Shown here in pieces: positions 1-5,100 of a stretch of DNA of 5,100 nucleotides. Where the stretch lies: the NCBI GenBank assembly GCA_007123625.1, contig SKKS01000397.1, positions 1 through 5,100 on the forward strand. Reading direction: 5' to 3'. Origin of the DNA: Paracoccaceae bacterium. GTDB lineage: Bacteria; Pseudomonadota; Alphaproteobacteria; Rhodobacterales; Rhodobacteraceae. Numbering within the stretch: position 1 is the stretch's first letter; each line of letters begins with the position of its first letter. Made by a program: the position numbers and the translations under genes. The notes beneath the pieces were generated by a model that was not told where the DNA came from, ran no database searches, and saw only the letters and a list, made by a program, of their open reading frames with translations.

Positions 1-558
1 ATGGTCGCGCCCTTCGAAACTTCGGTGGCCGAGGCGACGATTGCGGTGCTCTACAAGGCGCGGATCTACTGGCTGGTGCTTCTGGTTTTCGGCAACATCT
101 TCTCGGGGGCAGGCATCGCCGCGTTCGAGGACACTATCGCCGCGCACCTGTCGCTGCTGTTCTTCCTGCCGCTGCTGATCGCCTCGGGCGGGAATGCGGG
201 CACGCAATCGGCCACGCTGATGGTGCGCGCGCTGGCCACCGGCGATGTGCGGACGTCGGATTTCGGCTGGCTTCTGGGGCGCGAGGCTGTGATCGCATTG
301 GCGCTGGGGCTGACGATGGCGTTTGCTGTATCCCTGATCGGGGTGTGGCGCGGCGGGCCGGAAATCGCGCTGGTGGTGGCACTGTCGATGGTGATCATCG
401 TGCTGATGGGCGCGCTGCTGGGCATGTGTCTGCCGTTCATCTTTGCCAAGTTCGACCGCGACCCGGCGGCGGCGTCGGGTCCACTGGTAACCTCGATCGC
501 CGATGTGCTGGGCGTTCTGATGTACTTCGGGATCGCTTCGGTGCTGCTTGAAATCTGA
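1..558 (+). CDS. mgtE: MgtE-type magnesium transporter, C-terminal membrane domain (5' end outside window)
   Basis: MgtE forms homodimeric Mg2+ channels in the inner membrane that open when cytoplasmic Mg2+ falls. This reading frame is open from base 1 to the TGA at 556-558. Family members run to about 450 residues, with an N domain and CBS pair before the membrane part, so the ATG at base 1 is probably an internal Met and the gene begins upstream. The 185 residues match the whole five-helix membrane domain. Helix 1 is near residues 22-40, preceded by an Arg/Trp-rich entry (ARIYW). The family signature SGGNAGTQSATLMVRALATG is at 62-81. Further helices lie near 94-114, 121-148 and 160-183. The closing motif DPAAASGPLVTSIADVLG (154-171) contains Asp168, which by position corresponds to the pore Asp432 of Thermus MgtE. 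The sensor domains cannot be judged. The gene is convergent with the Hpt gene, with 6 bases between the stops. Confidence 0.94.
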   Translation: MVAPFETSVAEATIAVLYKARIYWLVLLVFGNIFSGAGIAAFEDTIAAHLSLLFFLPLLIASGGNAGTQSATLMVRALATGDVRTSDFGWLLGREAVIALALGLTMAFAVSLIGVWRGGPEIALVVALSMVIIVLMGALLGMCLPFIFAKFDRDPAAASGPLVTSIADVLGVLMYFGIASVLLEI

Positions 559-564
559 TCGCGC

Positions 565-909
565 TCAACCCTTTTGCGCCGGGTCCGTCACGGCGCAGAC
601 AAGTGTCGCGCGACAGGCTTCAATCTCGGCCATGATCACCTGCGCGACGGACGCGTCAAACTGCCCCGCGTCCAGCGCCTTGCGCCCTTCGGTGCAATGC
701 GCGCAGATCTCGGTGCAGCCGATGTTCGACGCAATGCCGTACAAGGTATGCAGCGCGAACCCGATTTCGCCTTGTTCCGCGCCACCGGCACACACGCGTG
801 CCAGCGTCGCAAGCGGCGCCTGCATGTCCAGCACTGCCTGGTCGATCAGGATTGCGAAATCCTGCCCCATGATCGCGCGCAATTCTTCGAACCGTCCTGA
901 ATCAATCAT
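565..909 (-). CDS. small stand-alone histidine phosphotransfer (Hpt) protein
   Basis: Hpt proteins carry a phosphoryl group on one His between receiver domains in multistep phosphorelays, or act as signalling adaptors in the cytoplasm. The product is a compact, probably all-helical protein of 114 residues. Its start MIDSGRFEELRAIMGQDF resembles typical Hpt N-termini. The core motif HTLYGIASNIG fits the Hpt pattern HxLKGxxxxxG, with the phospho-accepting His54 (bases 748-750), but the usual Lys is Tyr57. A Cys cluster follows (C65, C69, C72, with H71). The start is uncertain: in-frame ATGs lie at 909, 915 and 924, and none has a clear Shine-Dalgarno. I chose 909 because the protein then begins like its family; starting at 924 gives 119 residues. 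The stop is TGA at 567-565. The transporter gene ends 53 bases upstream on the same strand, so co-transcription is plausible. No kinase or response regulator is visible nearby. The Hpt call rests on motif and length alone. Confidence 0.78.
   Translation of the reverse strand: MIDSGRFEELRAIMGQDFAILIDQAVLDMQAPLATLARVCAGGAEQGEIGFALHTLYGIASNIGCTEICAHCTEGRKALDAGQFDASVAQVIMAEIEACRATLVCAVTDPAQKG
575..597. terminator. GC hairpin at the mgtE/Hpt convergent 3' ends (weak terminator candidate)
   Basis: TGCGCCG (575-581) and CGGCGCA (591-597) form a perfect 7-bp stem with a 9-base loop. It lies 17 bases past the mgtE stop and inside the last codons of the convergent Hpt gene. Neither strand has a T tract immediately after the stem, so this is not a classical intrinsic terminator. 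The position between converging genes is the main argument, and it could equally be chance in GC-rich coding DNA. Confidence 0.2.
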
Positions 910-962
910 GTGCATACAATACATGCCAGGGTTGGAGGCGCAAGCGAAAGAACCGCCCCGTA

Positions 963-2186
963 TCAGGTGCTTGCAGGGTCGCGGCGCAGATGCGGCAGGC
1001 TGCGCCACAGGATTGTCAGCACAACTGCGATGTTGAAGGCGTTCCACACGATTCCATTGACAAAGGCCAGTTGGTAAGCCCCGGTCACATCGTGGATCCA
1101 CCCTGACATCCAGCCCCCCAGCGCCATACCCAGAATCGTTGCCATGATCACAAACCCTACCCGTGCGCCGGCCTCGCGGGCGGGCATGTATTCGCGCACG
1201 ATCAGCGCATAGGCCGGCACGATCCCCCCCTGCGCCAACCCGAAGATCAGCGACACCAGGTAAAGCGACACCAGATCGCCCGCCCGCAGGTAAAGCCCAA
1301 GCGCCAGCATCTGCAGCACCGATCCGATCAGCAGCGTGCGCACCCCGCCCAGACGGTCCGCGATCATCCCCGAGACCAGCCGCGACAGCACTCCGCCCAT
1401 GAGCATGAGCGACAGCATCTCGGCGCCCACCGCCGGGCCGAAGCCCATGTCCACGCAGAGTGCCACGATATGGACCTGCGGCATCGCCATCGCCACGCAG
1501 CACCCCACGCCCGCCGCCGCCAGCATCCACGTCAGCGCGCGCGGCGAAAACCCGACCCCTGCCCGCGCGCGGTCGGCCGCCGCCGCCGAAGCGGCCATGC
1601 TCAGGTCCGGAACCCGTGGGCGCAAAAGCACCGCAAGCGGCACCACAAGAGCCGAGACCGCAAGTGCGAGCACCAGACAGACCGCGCGCCAGCCGTGTTC
1701 AGCCAGAACGCCCGCCAGCAGCATCGGCCAGATGGCGCCGGACAGGTAGTTGCCGCTGGCGGCGACCGCGACCGCAATCCCCCGGCGCCGATGAAACCAG
1801 AGCGAGATATCGGCGATCAGCGGCCCGAAGCTGGCCGCTGTCCCCAGCCCGATGATGAAATGCACCGCCGACAGGACCGCCAGCGACGGGCTGAAGGCCG
1901 CTGCTGTGTACCCAAGCCCTGTCACCAGCGCCGCACCAACCAACGCCCAGGTGATGCCGAAACGGTCGACCGCGCGGCCGATGAGCAGATTGCCCAACGC
2001 AAAGCCCAACATGGTCAGCGTATAGGGCAGCGAGACATCCGCGCGCGATACATCGAACTCCGCCTGCACCGCAGGCATGATGACCACGACCGACCACATA
2101 CCCACATTGCCGATCGTTGCAATTGCCAGCGTGACAGCCAGGCGCGCCCAGGAATAGCGGCTGTCGAAGACCAGGGGATCGGACAT
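963..2186 (-). CDS. major facilitator superfamily (MFS) transporter, substrate unknown
   Basis: This is a complete 407-residue secondary transporter of the inner membrane, the usual MFS length, with twelve predicted helices in two six-helix halves. Helices 1-6 lie near 15-37, 54-75, 80-97, 101-123, 137-160 and 167-189. A cytoplasmic linker rich in Ala and Arg (about 190-215) follows. Helices 7-12 lie near 217-240, 249-273, 283-300, 305-327, 340-363 and 371-394. The MFS loop 2-3 motif appears as GRAVDRFG (70-77), and its second-half counterpart as GMIADRLGG (273-281). The overall look is closest to monocarboxylate or oxalate/formate-type porters, but I cannot name a substrate. The ATG at 2186 gives a short cytoplasmic N-terminus before helix 1; no strong Shine-Dalgarno precedes it. 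A perfect GC hairpin lies 34 bases upstream of the ATG. The Hpt gene follows on the same strand, so the two may share a transcript. Confidence 0.94.
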   Translation of the reverse strand: MSDPLVFDSRYSWARLAVTLAIATIGNVGMWSVVVIMPAVQAEFDVSRADVSLPYTLTMLGFALGNLLIGRAVDRFGITWALVGAALVTGLGYTAAAFSPSLAVLSAVHFIIGLGTAASFGPLIADISLWFHRRRGIAVAVAASGNYLSGAIWPMLLAGVLAEHGWRAVCLVLALAVSALVVPLAVLLRPRVPDLSMAASAAAADRARAGVGFSPRALTWMLAAAGVGCCVAMAMPQVHIVALCVDMGFGPAVGAEMLSLMLMGGVLSRLVSGMIADRLGGVRTLLIGSVLQMLALGLYLRAGDLVSLYLVSLIFGLAQGGIVPAYALIVREYMPAREAGARVGFVIMATILGMALGGWMSGWIHDVTGAYQLAFVNGIVWNAFNIAVVLTILWRSLPHLRRDPAST

Positions 2187-2220
2187 GCGGGGCTTTTCTG
2201 TTTTCAGTTGGGCCAGATGC

Positions 2221-2244
2221 CCGGGCGAGGAAAAAGTCGCCCGG
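2221..2244. repeat. perfect 8-bp inverted repeat upstream of the MFS gene
   Basis: CCGGGCGA (2221-2228) and TCGCCCGG (2237-2244) are perfect inverted copies around an 8-base loop containing five A residues on the plus strand (U in a minus-strand transcript). The element ends 34 bases before the MFS ATG and lies about 170 bases past the MORN stop. It could be an operator, a 5' leader hairpin of the transporter mRNA, or an unusual terminator for the upstream gene. There is no T tract after the stem in the minus direction, which argues against a classical terminator. Confidence 0.45.
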
Positions 2245-2270
2245 ACGCGTGATCAGTTCTTGGCCCCCGA

Positions 2271-2300
2271 AACGCCTTGCTGCGGAACGCCTTGCCGTAG
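2271..2300. repeat. two tandem 15-bp units in the intergenic region
   Basis: The 10-mer AACGCCTTGC occurs at 2271-2280 and again at 2286-2295, a 15-base period. The full 15-base units (2271-2285 and 2286-2300) agree at 12 of 15 positions. The pair lies between the short hairpin and the long inverted repeat. It may be a protein-binding direct repeat or remnant duplication; nothing in the sequence decides this. Confidence 0.4.
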
Positions 2301-2310
2301 GTCCCGGCAG

Positions 2311-2366
2311 GGATCGCCCCCATGGCGTGCAGGCGCGGGTGGGTGGGCACGGCATGGGGGCGATCC
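2311..2366. repeat. 20-bp inverted repeat (19/20 paired) downstream of the MORN gene
   Basis: Arm 2311-2330 reads GGATCGCCCCCATGGCGTGC. The reverse complement of 2347-2366 is identical except at one position, leaving a 16-base G-rich loop (2331-2346). The first 14 bases of the arm (2311-2324) pair perfectly. In the minus-strand transcript the stem begins 50 bases past the MORN stop codon, where a terminator or 3'-stabilising hairpin would sit, but no U tract follows on either strand. No open reading frame with recognisable product explains the arms. Together with the two smaller repeats, this accounts for most visible structure in the 229-base gap. Confidence 0.6.
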
Positions 2367-2415
2367 ACACCACGGCGCCCTTGCTCCGACCCTCACAACC
2401 GCGCGCAAGGGCTGC

Positions 2416-3870
2416 TCAGTCGCCAACGGCCTGCGCGGCGGCGGCGTCGGGTTCGACCAGAACGCCGTCCTCCCAGCTCCCGGCCACGGTCTGCCCGGTC
2501 GCATAGCGCAACACCCCCTCGCCATGGCGCTGGCCATCACGGAACTCGCCTTCGTAGACATCGCCGCTGCTGTATGTGGCGACCCCGACACCTTCAATCC
2601 GTCCAGCAACCCATTGGCCTTCGTATGCAAAGCCGTCGGCCAGTTCGATGCGTCCGTGCCCGTCGCGCTCTCCGTCCGAGAACGCGCCGCGATAGAAACT
2701 GCCATCGGGGAAGCGCATCTCGCCCTGTCCGTGCATCTCGCCCGCGCGCCACTGGCCCGTGTATTCGCGACCGTCAGGAAAAGTCATGATCCCCTGACCG
2801 TCACTCAACCCTTCGGCGAAACCGCCCTCGTATATCATCCCATCGCCGAAATCGGCGCGGCCTTCGCCCTGGAACTGGCCCGCGGCCCATTCGCCTTCGT
2901 AGCTGGCGCCATCGGCATAGGTGATCCGGCCCCGCCCGTCGGGTTGACCGCCGCGAAAACTGCCCTCGTAGACCGAGCCATCGGGCTGCACCAGCCGCCC
3001 TTCGCCCTCGATCCGGCCTTCGACCCACGCGCCCTCGAACCGCAGACCGTCAGGGCCTTGCAGGACGCCGAGTCCCTGACGAAGGTCGTTTTCGAAACTG
3101 CCGTCGAAGATGCGCCCATCCGCGTGGATCACCCGGCCCACCCCGTGGCGCAGCCCGCCTCTGAAGCTGCCTTCATAGATGTCACCGTCCGATTGAACCA
3201 GCCGCCCATCGCCGTGCAACTGACCTTCGGACCACTCACCTTCGTAGATCAACCCGTCGGGCCGCTCAAGCCGCCCTTGCCCGTGGCGCAGGTCGGCGCG
3301 CACTTCGCCGGTATAGACGGCGCCGTCAGCATAGGTGATGGTGCCTTCCCCCTCGCGCGCGCCTTCGACCCAGTCGCCTTCGTAGCGGTAGCCGTCAGGG
3401 CGTTCCATCACGCCGCGACCGTGAGGCTGACCGTCGAGGAAGCTTCCGGTAAAGACGACGCCCGTGTCATATTCGCGCCGACCCTCGCCTTCGATCCGGC
3501 CCTCCACCCAGTCGCCTTCGAAGGTCGATCCGTCGGCAAAGGTCATCAGCCCCTGACCGTGCGGGCGCCCGTCGACAAAGGCCCCCTCAAAGACCGAGCC
3601 GTTGGGATAGCGCGCCACGCCCTGCCCGGTGATCGCCCCCGCGACCCATTCGCCGGTGTATTCGAATCCGTTGGGCAGGCGGTAAGTGCCCTGCCCGTGT
3701 TGCAATCCGTCGCGGAACTGGCCCTCGTAGATGCCACCGTCGTCATACTGGCGGGTCATGGTGCCATCGACGCCCTGGGCCAGAACTCCGGCCGCCATCG
3801 CCACCCCGGACACCGTCGCAAGAAACGCCACGCGCGCGCCCTTGCCACCGCCAAAACCGTTTCGCGCCAT
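2416..3870 (-). CDS. exported MORN-repeat protein (18 full 23-residue repeats)
   Basis: MORN repeats fold as stacked beta-hairpins and usually act as scaffolds or lipid/protein-binding surfaces; the bacterial ones are poorly characterised. The product is 484 residues. Residues 1-31 look like a Sec signal peptide: basic n-region (R3, K10, R13), hydrophobic core 14-30 and a signal peptidase I site after VLA (A31). There is no lipobox Cys, so a periplasmic location is likely; retention by an uncleaved signal anchor is the alternative. Residues 48-461 are 18 uninterrupted MORN units with the pattern [YF]xGx[FW]xxGxxxGxGxxxxxDGxx. A partial unit precedes them (about 40-47), and a decaying one follows (462-470) before a low-complexity acidic/Ala tail. 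No catalytic domain is present. GGAGGG at 3886-3881 sits 10 bases before the ATG and supports this start. The gene is divergent from nadE. No partner is evident. Confidence 0.95.
   Translation of the reverse strand: MARNGFGGGKGARVAFLATVSGVAMAAGVLAQGVDGTMTRQYDDGGIYEGQFRDGLQHGQGTYRLPNGFEYTGEWVAGAITGQGVARYPNGSVFEGAFVDGRPHGQGLMTFADGSTFEGDWVEGRIEGEGRREYDTGVVFTGSFLDGQPHGRGVMERPDGYRYEGDWVEGAREGEGTITYADGAVYTGEVRADLRHGQGRLERPDGLIYEGEWSEGQLHGDGRLVQSDGDIYEGSFRGGLRHGVGRVIHADGRIFDGSFENDLRQGLGVLQGPDGLRFEGAWVEGRIEGEGRLVQPDGSVYEGSFRGGQPDGRGRITYADGASYEGEWAAGQFQGEGRADFGDGMIYEGGFAEGLSDGQGIMTFPDGREYTGQWRAGEMHGQGEMRFPDGSFYRGAFSDGERDGHGRIELADGFAYEGQWVAGRIEGVGVATYSSGDVYEGEFRDGQRHGEGVLRYATGQTVAGSWEDGVLVEPDAAAAQAVGD
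2488..3729 (-). repeat. array of 18 exact-register 69-bp MORN coding repeats
   Basis: Every unit is exactly 23 codons with no insertion or deletion. The leading aromatic (Y or F) falls at residues 48, 71, 94, 117 and so on to 439, and a degenerate nineteenth unit starts at 462. The fifth residue of each unit alternates Phe and Trp. Phe is at 52, 98, 144, 236, 259, 305, 351, 397 and 443; Trp is at 75, 121, 167, 213, 282, 328, 374, 420 and 466; Val190 replaces Phe in unit 7. The alternation slips once, between units 9 and 10. Units with identical peptide segments differ at many third codon positions, so the DNA repeats are diverged and not recently copied. Confidence 0.93.
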
Positions 3871-3937
3871 CTGAGCCGCACCCTCCGTCGCTTCGGGGCC
3901 TCACCGCAGACCCCCGCGCGCCCCGCCAATTGCGCAG

Positions 3938-3966
3938 AGCCTAGTGGAGCCAGCGCGCTTGGGCAA
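3938..3966 (-). promoter_or_regulatory. candidate sigma-70-like promoter for the MORN gene
   Basis: Read on the minus strand, TTGCCC (3966-3961) and TAGGCT (3943-3938) are separated by exactly 17 bases. This resembles a -35/-10 pair, with the TTG and the T-A....T positions conserved. Transcription would start near 3931, giving a leader of about 60 bases before the ATG at 3870. GC-rich alphaproteobacterial promoters are weakly conserved, so this is a candidate only. Confidence 0.33.
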
Positions 3967-4074
3967 GGCTCCGGGCGGGCCGCGATGCGCCGTATGCGCG
4001 ACTTGGCCTGCCCCATGTGGCAACCTGTGCCGTGATGCGGGAGGTCATAACCGGCTTTCCCCCGACGGTCGGCG

Positions 4075-4083
4075 TGCTATGAC
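4075..4083 (+). promoter_or_regulatory. candidate extended -10 promoter for nadE
   Basis: TG-C-TATGAC (4075-4083) matches an extended -10 element (TGn followed by a TATAAT-like hexamer with four matches). A 17-base spacer would place the -35 at 4055-4060 (CTTTCC), a poor match, which extended -10 promoters can tolerate. The start would fall near 4090, leaving a leader of roughly 40 bases before the nadE ATG. Confidence 0.33.
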
Positions 4084-4132
4084 AACGCCCGAAGTTGCCC
4101 CTTGCGGGCGGCGCGCGGCTACAGGGACTGCC

Positions 4133-5100
4133 ATGACCGACCGATTTCGCCTGACGCTTGCCCAGTTGAACCCCACATTGGGCGATCTGGCCGGAAACGC
4201 CGCGCTGGCGCGCAAGGCATGGGACGCGGCGCGCACCGCCGGTGCCGACCTGCTGGCCTTGCCCGAGATGTTCCTGACCGGCTATCAGACGCAGGATCTG
4301 GTGCGGCGCCCGGCGTTTGCCGCCGATTGCCGCGCCGAAATCGAAGCGCTGGCCACCGCCTGCGCCGACGGCCCGGCCATCGGCATCGGGGCCCCGCTGC
4401 ACGCGGGCGGGCAGGTGTTCAACGCGTGGTTCGTGCTGGCCGGGGGGCGGGTACAGGCCATTGTGCGCAAGCACCATCTGCCCAACGACAACGTGTTCGA
4501 CGAACACCGGCTGTACACCTCGTCGGACATCTGCGGGCCGGTGGCGCTGGGGGCTTTGCGTATCGGCGTGCCGATCTGCGAAGATGCCTGGTTCGAAGAT
4601 GTGGCCGAAGCGCAGGCGGAATCGGGGGCGGAACTGCTGTTGGTTCCAAACGGCTCGCCCTATGCGCGCGGCCGCCTTGACACCCGGATGCAGCACATGG
4701 TCGCGCGCGTGGTCGAGACAGGCTTGCCGCTGGTTTACCTGAACCTGCTGGGCGGGCAGGACGATCAGGTCTTTGACGGCGCCAGCTTCGTGCTGAACCC
4801 CGGCGGTGCGCTGGCGGTGCAGTTGCCCCCCTTTGGCGCGACCCTGGCGCATGTCGACTTCCTCCGCACGCCCGAGGGCTGGCGCGCGCAGCCCGGTGAG
4901 CGCGCCCCGGTCCCCGACGATCTGGAGCAGGATTACCACGCAATGGTGATGGGCACCGGGGATTACCTGCGCAAGTCCGGGTTCACCCGCGCGGTTATCG
5001 GGCTTTCGGGCGGGGTCGATTCGGCGCTGGTGGCCACCATCGCCGCCGATGCGCTGGGCCCCGAAAACGTGCATTGCCTGATGCTGCCCTCGCGCTTCAC
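4133..5100 (+). CDS. nadE: glutamine-dependent NAD+ synthetase (3' end outside window)
   Basis: NadE makes NAD+ from deamido-NAD+ and ATP, the last step of NAD biosynthesis in the cytoplasm. This type draws ammonia from glutamine through a fused nitrilase-family glutaminase domain. The frame is open from the ATG at 4133 to the window end, giving 322 complete codons of a protein usually about 550 residues long. The glutaminase domain covers about residues 5-245. Its Glu-Lys-Cys triad is complete: E45 in LPEMFLTGY, K113 in RKHHLPN and C149 in PICEDAW. A linker leads to the synthetase domain, whose ATP pyrophosphatase loop SGGVDS is at 292-297 (IGLSGGVDSALVAT). The start is supported by AGGGA at 4123-4127, 5 bases before the ATG, and by a family-like N-terminus (MTDRFRLTLAQLNPTLGDLA). 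The gene is divergent from the MORN gene across a 262-base gap. The C-terminal part of the synthetase domain is not in view. Confidence 0.97.
   Translation, partial: MTDRFRLTLAQLNPTLGDLAGNAALARKAWDAARTAGADLLALPEMFLTGYQTQDLVRRPAFAADCRAEIEALATACADGPAIGIGAPLHAGGQVFNAWFVLAGGRVQAIVRKHHLPNDNVFDEHRLYTSSDICGPVALGALRIGVPICEDAWFEDVAEAQAESGAELLLVPNGSPYARGRLDTRMQHMVARVVETGLPLVYLNLLGGQDDQVFDGASFVLNPGGALAVQLPPFGATLAHVDFLRTPEGWRAQPGERAPVPDDLEQDYHAMVMGTGDYLRKSGFTRAVIGLSGGVDSALVATIAADALGPENVHCLMLPSRF

Noticed and set aside
1..3. ATG at base 1 as the true start of the magnesium transporter.
   Set aside because: A start here would give only the membrane domain. The family normally has about 260 residues of N and CBS domains first, so truncation by the window edge is more likely than a short gene.
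604..615. A perfect 12-bp palindrome, TGTCGCGCGACA.
   Set aside because: It lies within the Hpt coding sequence (the ATLV/CRAT region). A CG-rich palindrome of this length is not surprising in GC-rich coding DNA, and nothing around it suggests a site.
694..717. CxxxCxxC resembling a radical SAM motif.
   Set aside because: The protein is about 114 residues and helical, with no TIM-barrel domain, so a radical SAM enzyme is excluded. The cluster is reported only as a possible redox or metal site.
910..1530. Upstream extension of the Hpt reading frame to a 321-residue protein.
   Set aside because: The extension lies entirely within the out-of-frame transporter gene (963-2186) and reads as Gly/Arg/Ala-rich shadow sequence. 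The Hpt-like part begins at about 909-924.
2253..2415. Possible small genes in the MFS-MORN gap on either strand.
   Set aside because: The open frames here are Arg/Pro/Ala-rich, lack a convincing ribosome binding site and start inside or across the inverted repeat. No recognisable peptide emerges.
2185..4035. A 616-residue plus-strand reading frame covering the whole MORN gene antisense.
   Set aside because: Its codons are exact complements of the MORN codons, so stops would need sense TTA, CTA or TCA, which are rare at this GC content. The protein shows only the mirrored 23-residue periodicity and matches no family, while the minus strand has a signal peptide, Shine-Dalgarno and MORN motifs.
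3941..5074. A 377-residue minus-strand reading frame across the nadE region.
   Set aside because: It opposes a clear nadE frame that has an intact glutaminase triad and ATP loop. The antisense product is rich in Arg, Gln and Gly with no recognisable domain.

Overview
The window is GC-rich DNA with a strong preference for G or C at third codon positions. The proteins it encodes look alphaproteobacterial, most likely from the Rhodobacterales/Rhodobacteraceae. That placement is an inference from codon bias and protein style (for example the N-terminus of the NAD+ synthase); no rRNA or other marker is present. I see no insertion sequence, phage gene, CRISPR array or tRNA, so this reads as ordinary chromosome, not a genomic island.

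Layout from left to right. (1) 1-558, plus strand: the last 185 residues of an MgtE-type Mg2+ transporter, comprising the membrane domain; the gene starts left of the window. (2) 565 to about 909, minus strand: a small stand-alone histidine phosphotransfer (Hpt) protein, convergent with mgtE and only 6 bases from its stop. (3) 963-2186, minus strand: a complete 12-helix major facilitator transporter, followed closely by the Hpt gene, so the two may be co-transcribed. (4) 2187-2415: a 229-base intergenic stretch with a long imperfect inverted repeat, a short GC hairpin and a 15-bp tandem repeat. (5) 2416-3870, minus strand: an exported protein made almost wholly of MORN repeats, 18 complete units in an exact 23-residue register plus a partial unit. 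(6) 3871-4132: a divergent promoter region. (7) 4133 to the window end, plus strand: the first 322 residues of glutamine-dependent NAD+ synthetase (nadE), with the complete nitrilase-type glutaminase triad and the ATP-binding SGGVDS loop.

The genes do not form an obvious single pathway. Two are core metabolism or ion homeostasis (nadE, mgtE). The other three are an uncharacterised transporter, a phosphorelay protein without a visible kinase or receiver, and a periplasmic or envelope repeat protein. The most informative structure is inside the MORN array. Its units alternate between a Phe type and a Trp type, and the single break in that alternation is best explained by an old tandem duplication of three units. 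The Hpt protein is also slightly odd: the usual Lys of its phosphorylation motif is Tyr, and a Cys-x3-Cys-x2-Cys cluster follows. I did not find evidence of a new multi-gene system in this window.
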